Origin: Pseudomonas sp. 5P_3.1_Bac2 | GTDB lineage: Bacteria; Pseudomonadota; Gammaproteobacteria; Pseudomonadales; Pseudomonadaceae | Direction of reading: 5' to 3' | Length of the DNA stretch: 64,000 nucleotides | Assembly (NCBI RefSeq): GCF_025465995.1 | Contig: NZ_JANLNY010000027.1 | Location: 85,679-149,678, forward strand | Shown: in pieces, positions 25,638 through 33,062 of the stretch | How positions within the stretch are numbered: the first letter of the stretch is position 1 | How the letters are laid out: each line of letters begins with the position of its first letter | The notes under the pieces: model-generated | Database searches by the model: none | The model's input: only the letters and a program-made list of their open reading frames with translations | Told to the model about the DNA's origin: nothing | Position numbers and translations under genes: made by a program

Positions 25638-26219
25638 TTACAAGCTGATTTGCGTACCCAGCACGCCCAAGAAGGCCGCCAACCAGTTGGGATGGGCCGG
25701 CCACGCCGGGGCAGTGACCAAATTGCCCTGCACATGGGCTTGATCGACGCCGATATCGATAAACCGTCCACCGGCTAAACGCACCTCCGGCGCACAGGCC
25801 GGGTAAGCGCTGCACTCACGATCACGCAACACATCAGCCGCCGCCAGCAGCTGCGCACCATGGCACACCGCCGCAATCGGCTTAGCGGCTTTATCGAAGG
25901 CTTGCACCAGGGCAATCACCTCAGCATTCAAGCGCAGGTATTCAGGCGCGCGCCCACCCGGAATCACCAGAGCGTCATAAGCCTCAGCCTTAACTTGGCT
26001 GAAATCGAAGTTCAGCGCGAAGTTATGCCCCGGCTTCTCGCTGTAGGTTTGCTCGCCTTCAAAGTCATGAATCGCGGTGCGCACGCTGCTGCCGGCGGGC
26101 TTGCCCGGGCACACGGCATGCACCTGGTGACCGACCATCTGCAGGGCCTGGAAAGGCACCATTACTTCGTAGTCTTCGACGTAGTCGCCGACCAGCATCA
26201 AAATCTTTTTCGCGGCCAT
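25638..26219 (-). CDS. DJ-1/PfpI family protein
   Basis: A 193-residue class I glutamine amidotransferase-like protein. The nucleophile elbow is AAVCHGAQLLAAA with the conserved Cys-His pair; DALVIPGGRAPEYLR and the early GDYVEDYEVMVPFQAL (Glu near the active site) are family features. Members act as deglycases, chaperones or amino-peptidases; which applies is not decidable. A clean terminator-like hairpin separates it from the upstream gene. Confidence 0.9.
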   Translation of the reverse strand: MAAKKILMLVGDYVEDYEVMVPFQALQMVGHQVHAVCPGKPAGSSVRTAIHDFEGEQTYSEKPGHNFALNFDFSQVKAEAYDALVIPGGRAPEYLRLNAEVIALVQAFDKAAKPIAAVCHGAQLLAAADVLRDRECSAYPACAPEVRLAGGRFIDIGVDQAHVQGNLVTAPAWPAHPNWLAAFLGVLGTQISL

Positions 26220-26272
26220 GTGCTCGCTCCCTAAAGTGAGTTAACCAGCCCGAAGTGTCGGCCTAAAACAGC

Positions 26273-26296
26273 AGTACCGGGTAATAACCCGGTACT
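26273..26296 (-). terminator. Terminator of the 26323-26736 gene
   Basis: Perfect 10-bp stem AGTACCGGGT/ACCCGGTACT with AATA loop; on the minus strand it is followed by GCTGTTTTAGG. It lies between two minus-strand genes. Confidence 0.6.
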
Positions 26297-26322
26297 ACAG
26301 AGGACACTGCCGGGCCTGCCGG

Positions 26323-26736
26323 TTACTCCAGCACTTCCTCATCGCGTTGCAACACGTAGATCAGGCCCGTGTCGTCTTCGACATAATCGTGCACGTAGTA
26401 CATCACCACCTCACCCAAGCTTGGCTGCGCGGCGACATAGTCACCGATATCGGCACTGAAATAGGTCTTGCTGCCAGGGCTGGCCTCGCACTCGATGCGG
26501 GCGTTGACGAACAGCTCAGGCGCGCTGTCGGCAAAGTACTCTTCGCGCTCCAGCGCATCCCAATCGGCCGGCGCCTCAAAGGCGCCAAGAAACAGCACTT
26601 TGGCATCCCCCAGATCCTGTTCCTCTGCCTCGGGGTCGTGCTCATCGGCGCGATATACCGTGCAGTTCTGCGCTTGGGGGTTATGCAAAATGGCCAAACG
26701 AGCCGCCAGCTGTTGCTCAGTATTTAAAGTAGACAT
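26323..26736 (-). CDS. Acidic conserved hypothetical protein
   Basis: A 137-residue, strongly acidic protein (many Asp/Glu, e.g. DEHDPEAEEQDLGDAK near the middle and DYVEDDTG at the end). ATG 26736 is supported by GGAGA six to seven bases upstream. No signal peptide, membrane segment or recognised domain. It is monocistronic, with its own hairpin terminator. Function unknown. Confidence 0.72.
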   Translation of the reverse strand: MSTLNTEQQLAARLAILHNPQAQNCTVYRADEHDPEAEEQDLGDAKVLFLGAFEAPADWDALEREEYFADSAPELFVNARIECEASPGSKTYFSADIGDYVAAQPSLGEVVMYYVHDYVEDDTGLIYVLQRDEEVLE

Positions 26737-26856
26737 AGCGCTCTCCGAGCCCGTGGCGTGTAAAGCCTTAACCATAGGCTAAGGCGCGATAAATAAATCA
26801 GCTTTGCGACTAGTAGCGCTGCTAGCCCTGAGCCAGCAGCGCCCCAGCACACGCAG

Positions 26857-29772
26857 CTATAGCGCATGACTCAGTAAATGAATAGCTTGGCTGCGAATTT
26901 GTGCCAGGTTAATTGGCTTGGCCAAGCAGGCTTGCGCACCCCGAGCGCAAGCCTGCTCAAACAGCGTTTTATCCGCAGCGGCACTGATGACCAAGACCGG
27001 CACCGTCTGTAAGCGCGCCGTGCTGCGCATCATATCCAGTACCTGCAAACCGTCGCCGTCAGGCAAATCCAAATCCAGCAGCACCAACGTCGGCGTGTAA
27101 TGCTCAAGCTCAGCCAGCGCCAGCTGTAAGGAGCCAACGCCACGTACGTTGGCGATATCACGCAAGGCTTCCTGCACCAGTTTCAGACTGGCGGGGTGAT
27201 CCTCCACACACAGCACATTGGCCAACACCTTGGGCTGCAGCGCTGGCGCATTGGGCTGCGTCTCATCAGCACCGGCAGGCGCGGCCGCACTAGGCAGATC
27301 GATCCAGAACCGGCTGCCTAAGCCCACGGTGCTGGTGAAGCCGATTTCACCGCCCATCAAGTGGGCTAACTCACGACTGAGCACCAAGCCGATACCCGTG
27401 CCAGGAATACTCGAATTCTCCCGGCCCAAGCGCTGGAATGGCTGGAACAGATTGCCCTGCTGCTCGCGGCTCAGGCCCGTACCGCTGTCCTCAACCCACA
27501 GCCTGACGCAATCAGGACGCACCTCGTAGCCCACCCGCACCATGCCATTGGCGACGTTGTACTTGATCGCATTGGACAGCAGGTTGAGCAGCACCTGACG
27601 CAAGCGGCGCAAGTCAGCCTGTACATACAGGCCAACATCGGGCTCAGCTAACACCTCAAGCTGCAGCTGGCGTTGCTGCACTTGCGGCTGGATCAATTCG
27701 CCGCAACTGCGCAACATGTCGGCCACTGCCACGGGTTGCAAGTTGATTTGCTGACGGCTGTTTTCAATGCTCGACAGGTCGAGAATCTCGTCGACTAACG
27801 AGGTCAGATGGCGACTGGCATTGATGATTTCCCGCGCGTAATCCGCCTCGGCTTTGGCCTCAGGGCGGCCCTGCACTTCCATCTCGATCAACTGGCCAAA
27901 ACCGTAAATAGCATTGAGCGGCGTGCGCAGTTCATGGCTCATGCTGGACAGGAAACGGCTCTTGGCCTGGCTCGCCGCCTGAGCATCCTGGGTGGCGCGA
28001 CGTAGTTCGTCCTGCACCCGCTTGAGTCGGGAAATATCGACGTAGGTACCAGCGATATTAACGAGATGCCCTTCGCTGTCGCGCTCCAGCACCCGCCCGC
28101 GACTGAGCAGCCACACATACTCACCGTTGGCATCAGCAAAACGGTACTCGGCCTCGAACTGATCCTCGCCACTGTAGGCAAACAAACCGCGCAGCTGGCT
28201 AATCCGCTGCTGATCGTTGGGGTGCATGCGCTGGTTGTATTCACGCAATGGCAAGGTGCTGGCCGCCAGGCCAAAGCGCTCGATAAAGCGCTGACTGAGG
28301 GTGATGGTCTCAGCCTCGATATCGATGGTCCACAAACTCTCCGTGGTGCTTTGCAACACCACATCGAGAATCCGCTGCGCCTCCAGACGCTGTGCCTCAC
28401 TGGCCTGCAACTGCTCGCCGGTGTGCAGCACGGCATCGGCCATGTGGGCTAATTCTTTGATTGGGGTTACCGGTGCATTTGGCTGAAACTCGCCTCGGCC
28501 TAAGCCACACATCATGCCCACGATGCCATCAATGGGTTGCACCAGTTGTTCGCTCAAGCGCCTTGAGCGCAGCCACATCCACGCGAAAAACAGCAGGTAA
28601 AACAGCAGCAAGCCAGCAATCAACCAGTAACCAATCTTCTGATAATGGTTGGCCAGGCGATTGGTCTCGTGGAAGATGTTTTGCTCATCCACCACCAGCA
28701 GCAGCTTCCAGCCGGTTTGTGGAATCTCACTCCAGGCCACCAGCTGTTTACGGCCACCGAGCAGCACTTCCTGCACATTGTCACGGCCCTCCTCCATGGC
28801 ACGCAACACGGGCTGCATTTCCCGGTGTTTGCTCAGTTTGAAGTCTTCTGGCTTGAGAATTTCCCGGCGCACCGCTTCAGCGTAGGAGTAGCCTGTCAGC
28901 TCGTTGAGGCCGAAGTCCTCTTCACCGGCGCGGGGCAAAGCCAGAATGCGATTATCGCGCCCGACCAACACCGCATAGCCCTGCCACGGCACATCCAACT
29001 CACCGATGTCGTTAAGGATCTGCCCCACGGTGATATCCAGGCCGACCACCCCCTCCAGAAAATCACCGCGATACACCGGCGCCACCGCCGAGACCATCCA
29101 GCCCATGCCGGCGGGGTCCACATACACTTCGGTCCAGGCCACATTGCGCTGCGGGTTGTGCTTGGCATCGGCGAGGTAATAGAAGTTGTAGTCCGGTATC
29201 ACCATGTCATGGGGATACTGTTTTTGCGGGCGAAAAAACGGGTAGATGCGGTTGTAGCTGTCGAAGGTGTTGAAATAACTGGAGGCGACCCGCGGATTGA
29301 CCTCACTGATCGAACGCATCAACGGATCAAGCTGCGACAGGCGCAGCGCCTTAGCGTGATCCTGCTGAGCCAGTGGCGTGCTGTTGGCATAAAAGGAAGC
29401 CGCCCGGCCATCATCTGTACGGCTATAAAACACCCCACTGGGCGTGGTGGTGTGACGCTTAATCTCGATTGCGTCGGGCTCAAAGGCGCTGTTATTCAGC
29501 GCCGTTAGCGTGGCATCACGGAATAATTTGACCTGGCTTTCAACCGAGCGCAGGCCCACATCAATCACCTGCCCCTCGCGCTTAACTGCCGCCGACAGAC
29601 TATCCAACGCACCCTGCTGCAAGTGTTCAACCTGCGCATCACGGATCGCCGTGTTGCTCCACAAGTACGCAGCAATCAGCACCGACTCCACTAAAATCAG
29701 CGGAATCAGCGCACTTTGGGCAAACGCCCGCCAGATCCAACGACGTAAAGGAAAACTAGAAGCCAACGGCAT
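26857..29772 (-). CDS. Hybrid sensor histidine kinase with Cache, PAS and receiver domains
   Basis: A 971-residue membrane sensor. Order: TM1 (about 17-40), a periplasmic Cache region (about 45-365), TM2 (IGYWLIAGLLLFYLLFFAWMW), a HAMP-like linker, a PAS_3 domain (about 465-590, YRFADANGEYVWLLSRGRVLE), HisKA with phospho-His in SSMSHELRTPLNA, HATPase with N box NLLSNAIKYN and G boxes EDSGTGLS / GTGIGLVLSREL, and a C-terminal receiver (VLCVEDHPAS; phospho-Asp in LVLLDLDLPDGDG). A separate phosphotransfer protein or response regulator is not adjacent, so downstream targets are unknown. A single gene immediately upstream of ssrA on the opposite strand. Confidence 0.93.
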   Translation of the reverse strand: MPLASSFPLRRWIWRAFAQSALIPLILVESVLIAAYLWSNTAIRDAQVEHLQQGALDSLSAAVKREGQVIDVGLRSVESQVKLFRDATLTALNNSAFEPDAIEIKRHTTTPSGVFYSRTDDGRAASFYANSTPLAQQDHAKALRLSQLDPLMRSISEVNPRVASSYFNTFDSYNRIYPFFRPQKQYPHDMVIPDYNFYYLADAKHNPQRNVAWTEVYVDPAGMGWMVSAVAPVYRGDFLEGVVGLDITVGQILNDIGELDVPWQGYAVLVGRDNRILALPRAGEEDFGLNELTGYSYAEAVRREILKPEDFKLSKHREMQPVLRAMEEGRDNVQEVLLGGRKQLVAWSEIPQTGWKLLLVVDEQNIFHETNRLANHYQKIGYWLIAGLLLFYLLFFAWMWLRSRRLSEQLVQPIDGIVGMMCGLGRGEFQPNAPVTPIKELAHMADAVLHTGEQLQASEAQRLEAQRILDVVLQSTTESLWTIDIEAETITLSQRFIERFGLAASTLPLREYNQRMHPNDQQRISQLRGLFAYSGEDQFEAEYRFADANGEYVWLLSRGRVLERDSEGHLVNIAGTYVDISRLKRVQDELRRATQDAQAASQAKSRFLSSMSHELRTPLNAIYGFGQLIEMEVQGRPEAKAEADYAREIINASRHLTSLVDEILDLSSIENSRQQINLQPVAVADMLRSCGELIQPQVQQRQLQLEVLAEPDVGLYVQADLRRLRQVLLNLLSNAIKYNVANGMVRVGYEVRPDCVRLWVEDSGTGLSREQQGNLFQPFQRLGRENSSIPGTGIGLVLSRELAHLMGGEIGFTSTVGLGSRFWIDLPSAAAPAGADETQPNAPALQPKVLANVLCVEDHPASLKLVQEALRDIANVRGVGSLQLALAELEHYTPTLVLLDLDLPDGDGLQVLDMMRSTARLQTVPVLVISAAADKTLFEQACARGAQACLAKPINLAQIRSQAIHLLSHAL

Positions 29773-29916
29773 TCAAGACTCTCATCCAGAGAAAAGTGGG
29801 TGCACTATGGCGCAATCATAGCGCAGCGACATAGAGGGGCTCGTCTGACAATTGCCGGGTCGACTCGGCGCAACCTTTGGCGTACACTCTCGCCCCAGTG
29901 ACACCACGAAAGTTTT

Positions 29917-30302
29917 GGGGCCGATTAGGATTCGACGCCGGTAGCAAAACTTGAGGGGCATGCCGAGTTGGTGACAGAACTCGTAAATCCACTGTTGCAA
30001 ACTCTATAATTGCCAATGATGACAATTACGGTGCTCAACTAGCTGCGTAAGCAGCCTAGCGCACTTCTGGTAGCTTCGGCTCCAGCAATCACTAGGGGAT
30101 GTCTGTAAACCCGAAATGATTGTCAGATAGAACAGAATCGTCGCCTAGTACGTTGTGGACGAAGCGACTAAATCTTACACAACTCGCCCAAAGCACCCTG
30201 CCCGTCGGGCGGCCAAGGGTTAACTTAGTAGACACGGCTAAGCATGTAGAACCGATAGCGGAGTTCTGGCGGACGGGGGTTCAAATCCCCCCGGCTCCAC
30301 CA
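29917..30302 (+). ncRNA. ssrA: tmRNA (transfer-messenger RNA)
   Basis: 386-nt RNA beginning GGGGCCGATTAGGATTCGACG and ending in GGCTCCACCA, with a T-loop GGGTTCAAATCCCCCC and an encoded CCA: the alanyl-tRNA-like ends of tmRNA. The internal frame resumes at GCC 30012 and reads ANDDNYGAQLAA then TAA (30048-30050). It frees stalled ribosomes together with SmpB, whose gene is in this window. The 3' end serves as attachment site for the integrase gene behind it, and the gene remains complete. Confidence 0.97.
30012..30050 (+). other. tmRNA proteolysis tag reading frame
   Basis: Resume codon GCC, then codons for NDDNYGAQLAA and a TAA stop. The terminal LAA is the degron recognised by ClpXP-type proteases; the preceding GAQ makes the tag two residues longer than the ANDDNYALAA tag of P. 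aeruginosa as I recall it. Confidence 0.9.
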
Positions 30303-30306
30303 AATG
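30279..30306. repeat. attL core in the ssrA 3' end
   Basis: GTTCAAATCCCCCC followed by GGCTCCACCAAATG. Matched by 45275-45301 (GTTCAAATGCCCCC then GGCCCACCAAATG) with one substitution and one missing base. Confidence 0.75.
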
Positions 30307-30347
30307 CACGTTTTCACATGTTCCCACATGGCTGAAAACCCCCTTAT

Positions 30348-30377
30348 AAGCCCCGCCTAGTGCGGGGCTTCTTGTTT
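30348..30377 (+). terminator. Terminator after ssrA
   Basis: AAGCCCCGC CTAGT GCGGGGCTT followed by CTTGTTT. Ends ssrA transcription before the integrase gene. Confidence 0.75.
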
Positions 30378-30381
30378 CTGC

Positions 30382-30467
30382 ACGTATCCTCATGCATCCC
30401 TATAGCATTGCCCCTCATGTATCCCGGCGTGTATCCTTTTCGAAAAGGTGAACCAAGGGGATACACG
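30382..30467. promoter_or_regulatory. Candidate integrase arm-type sites near attL
   Basis: Repeated (T/C)G(T/C)ATCC motifs: CGTATCCTC (30383), TGCATCCCT (30393), TGTATCCCG (30419), TGTATCCTT (30430), and one inverted (GGGGATACACG, 30457-30467). The same TGTATCC motif recurs twice at 45202-45221, inside the other end. The last copies overlap the integrase start region, so autoregulation is possible. Confidence 0.5.
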
Positions 30468-30468
30468 G

Positions 30469-31707
30469 TTGAAGCGTGGCGAAATTAAGAAACGCCCAAT
30501 GGCTGACACCGTGTTGGCTAGTTTGGAGGCGGACGCCAAGGAATACCGCGAGCTGGATGGCGATGGTCTTTATCTGCGCGTGAAGCCTGATGGCTCCAAA
30601 TCATGGCAATTGCGCTACAAAAAACCAGGTGGCCAATGGTCATGGCTGGGGCTTGGGAGCTATGGCAAAGGTGAGCATCAGCTCACCGGTGAGCAGGCCC
30701 GCAAAAAGGTCCGTGAACTGCGCGATGCAACAGCCAAAGACGGCAGTCTGCTGGCCACAAAACAAGCCAAGAAGACTGCCGAGGCGGAAGCTGCGAACAA
30801 CACCTTCGAGCACCTCGCCCGCGAGTGGTACGGCACCAAACGTAAAACGTGGTCAGACGGCACGGCGGTTCGCACCATCGGCGCATTGGAAAAGCACGTG
30901 TTTCCGGTATTAGGCAAACGTCCTTACACGAGCATTACACCCATGGAGTGGATGCAGTTCCTGCGTGATATGGAACAGACCGGCATCGTGGAGCAAACCA
31001 GCCGAGTTCGAGGCATGTGCCGAGAAATCTACGACCTGGCTCGCGTCACCGGCCGAGCGACGCATAACCCGCTCGAGGGCTTGCACAAGTTTTTGCTAAC
31101 CAAGCCAGTCGAAAATTTTGCCCATGTATCCCTAGATGAGTTTCCCGCGCTGCTGCGTGCGATCCAGGCTTACCCGCATGCCCCTGATGTGCGGATCGGG
31201 CTGCGCTTACTGAGCATGCTCGCATGCCGCCCTTCAGAGTTGCGCGAAGCCAGTTGGAAGGAGTTCGACCTCGATACTTGCCAATGGCTTATCCCTGCCG
31301 AGCGCATGAAACGCCGTCGCGAGCACCTCGTGCCGTTACCAACTCAAGCAGTTGCGCTCTTGAGAGAGCTGCACAACCTCACCGGCAGCTATCCATTGCT
31401 TTTCCCCGGTCGCGGGAATACTACAAAAGCGCGCTCCAACACAGTCTTCCTGATGGCCCTGCGCCGTCTTGGTTACGAAGGCCGCCAAACCGGCCACGGT
31501 TTTCGACATCTAGCCAGCACGATCCTTAACGAAAACGGCTTCGACTCGCAGCACGTCGAGGCCCAGCTGTCTCACGTAAAAGAGGGTGTTCGGGGCGTCT
31601 ACGACAAAAGCACATACCTGGAGCAACGCAAGGTGATGATGCAATGGTATGCCGACTATCTAGACAAGCTGGCTGCTGGAAATGTGGTCGAGTTAAAGCG
31701 TGCCTAA
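30469..31707 (+). CDS. Tyrosine recombinase / integrase (element 1)
   Basis: A P4-type integrase of about 412 residues. The N-terminal arm-binding part (DGDGLYLRVKPDGSKSWQLRYKKPGG) is the DUF4102-like fold; the core has the catalytic set Arg (ACRPSELREASW), His-x-x-Arg (TGHGFRHLAS), His (QLSHVKEG) and a Tyr in VYDKSTYLEQR. It catalyses site-specific recombination at the ssrA 3' end. TTG 30469 is preferred (AAGGGG eight bases upstream, and homologues start at KRGEIKKRP); GTG 30448 in the same frame has no ribosome site. Candidate arm sites lie immediately upstream. Confidence 0.92.
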   Translation: MKRGEIKKRPMADTVLASLEADAKEYRELDGDGLYLRVKPDGSKSWQLRYKKPGGQWSWLGLGSYGKGEHQLTGEQARKKVRELRDATAKDGSLLATKQAKKTAEAEAANNTFEHLAREWYGTKRKTWSDGTAVRTIGALEKHVFPVLGKRPYTSITPMEWMQFLRDMEQTGIVEQTSRVRGMCREIYDLARVTGRATHNPLEGLHKFLLTKPVENFAHVSLDEFPALLRAIQAYPHAPDVRIGLRLLSMLACRPSELREASWKEFDLDTCQWLIPAERMKRRREHLVPLPTQAVALLRELHNLTGSYPLLFPGRGNTTKARSNTVFLMALRRLGYEGRQTGHGFRHLASTILNENGFDSQHVEAQLSHVKEGVRGVYDKSTYLEQRKVMMQWYADYLDKLAAGNVVELKRA

Positions 31708-31781
31708 CCCAACCAATGACCGCCTTCGCCTAATAACAGCCAACACTCTGATGAAGATGGTTCTACAGGAAAAAATAATAA

Positions 31782-32570
31782 ATGAACTGGCTCCAAAGAA
31801 CAAAACCGTGGCTGACATTAATCGACGCAGCGACATATCTAGCTGATAAAACAGGAGTAAGAGTTGATGAGGCTGACCTACTTTTATTAGCCACCGAAGG
31901 AAAACTACGTATATCCGCTCGTTTTACTGCTCCAGTTTCCGCAGTAGTGGGAACAATTATCGAGCCGTTCTCAGACGGCATCCATGATTTTGTCGAAGAA
32001 GAGCAGCACCCCCTATCCCCTGGTATTGAGGGTACTTTTGAATTGCGGATTATTGATGAGCTAATAACGACCAGGCTGAACTCAAAAGGAGAAATTGAAA
32101 GCCGAGTACTCGGCTTAGAGTTCAATACTTCCGACCCCAAACGCGTGGTGCGCATAAACACCCTAGTTCTCCCCCCGACGGCACACTGGGTCATTGAAAC
32201 CAGCGCCTTACTGGCTTTCACTCGCGAACATGGAATATGCAACGCAGATAATTTGCCCGAGATAGCAGGGTTGCCATCCAAAACTGATGAAGAAATAAGC
32301 CCAGTCTCGGGCGAAAACGATGAGCCATACGTCCCGAAGTACATTTGTCAAGAGACGGCCATACTAGATGCGTTACATGCACTTGGTTACATCCCGGAAA
32401 ACTTGCCTAAAAACATACCGGGCAGGCCTGGAATCAAGAGATGCATATGGGAGAAGCTCGCTAGCCGCCGTGATCTTTTTTCGGATAAGACGTTCAATAA
32501 GGCTTGGGAACGGCTTCGATCTGACAAACGTATTGCAGATAAAGGCAGTGCCATTACTACCCCAAAATAG
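31782..32570 (+). CDS. Island protein of unknown function
   Basis: A 262-residue protein. The N-terminal WLTLIDAATYLADKTGVRVDEADLLLLATEGKLRIS looks like a DNA-binding-excisionase-type helix arrangement, and the C-terminal block (CIWEKLASRRDLFSDKTFNKAWERLRSDKRI) is basic and helical. No family is recognised. Composition is AT-richer than the core genes. It sits between the integrase and the AlpA regulator, a position often held by regulatory or phage-derived proteins. An ACAGGA site lies about 11 bases before the ATG. Confidence 0.7.
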   Translation: MNWLQRTKPWLTLIDAATYLADKTGVRVDEADLLLLATEGKLRISARFTAPVSAVVGTIIEPFSDGIHDFVEEEQHPLSPGIEGTFELRIIDELITTRLNSKGEIESRVLGLEFNTSDPKRVVRINTLVLPPTAHWVIETSALLAFTREHGICNADNLPEIAGLPSKTDEEISPVSGENDEPYVPKYICQETAILDALHALGYIPENLPKNIPGRPGIKRCIWEKLASRRDLFSDKTFNKAWERLRSDKRIADKGSAITTPK

Positions 32571-32642
32571 GGGACAGGGGGATAGTTGCGCGGGGGGATA
32601 CCCTAGGCAGGAGTATTACGTCACCTTTAAGGAGACGTAGAA

Positions 32643-32864
32643 ATGCATCCATATACCAATAGCAACAAAGCACTTATCCGCCAGTCAGCGCTTTGCGCCT
32701 GGCTCGACCTGTCCCGCTCAGGCCTGAACAAACTCCGCAAGAAAGATCCTACCTTCCCGAAGCCGATCAAGGATGGTGAAGCTCGTCAAGCCGCCGCGTT
32801 CTATGTGTTCGCCGAAGTGGAGGCCTGGCTCCAAGCCAAGATCGCAAAGAGGGATGCCGCATGA
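32643..32864 (+). CDS. AlpA family transcriptional regulator
   Basis: A 73-residue winged-helix regulator of the AlpA/excisionase type: LIRQSALCAWLDLSRSGLNKLRKKDPTFPKPIKDGEARQAAAFYVFAEVEAWL. AlpA proteins activate integrase/excision or replication genes of P4-like elements. AAGGAGA precedes the ATG. Its TGA overlaps the ATG of the next microORF (ATGA), starting a tightly packed operon. Confidence 0.88.
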   Translation: MHPYTNSNKALIRQSALCAWLDLSRSGLNKLRKKDPTFPKPIKDGEARQAAAFYVFAEVEAWLQAKIAKRDAA

Positions 32865-32935
32865 AAAAGCCCGCGCGGCACAAACAAAAAACCAGCGATG
32901 ACCTCAAGGAAGCGTCTGAGTCGGAGCCTCTATGA
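32861..32935 (+). CDS. 24-residue microORF between alpA and the primase
   Basis: ATG 32861 overlaps the AlpA stop (ATGA) and has AGAGGG about eight bases upstream. The product starts MKKPARHKQKTSDD and is basic at first and acidic at its end (EASESEPL). Its TGA overlaps the ATG of the next small ORF. Position and overlaps suggest it is translated; function unknown. Confidence 0.5.
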   Translation: MKKPARHKQKTSDDLKEASESEPL

Positions 32936-33060
32936 CCTCAGCCACTCAATACTTTTTGACTGATACCGTCCGCAAGCTGGGCACCATGCCCCGACAACTA
33001 TTCGCAGGCCTAACGCGCACACCGACCGGCATCGTCATCCCCGTCGAACCGAGACCTTAA
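32932..33060 (+). CDS. 42-residue small ORF between alpA and the primase
   Basis: ATG 32932 overlaps the previous stop and has GGAG six bases upstream. The peptide (MTSATQYFLTDTVRKL at the start, PTGIVIPVEPRP at the end) has no signal sequence or membrane segment. It ends two bases before the primase ATG. A real coupled gene is likely, given three stop/start overlaps in a row; function unknown. Confidence 0.5.
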   Translation: MTSATQYFLTDTVRKLGTMPRQLFAGLTRTPTGIVIPVEPRP

Positions 33061-33062
33061 AA

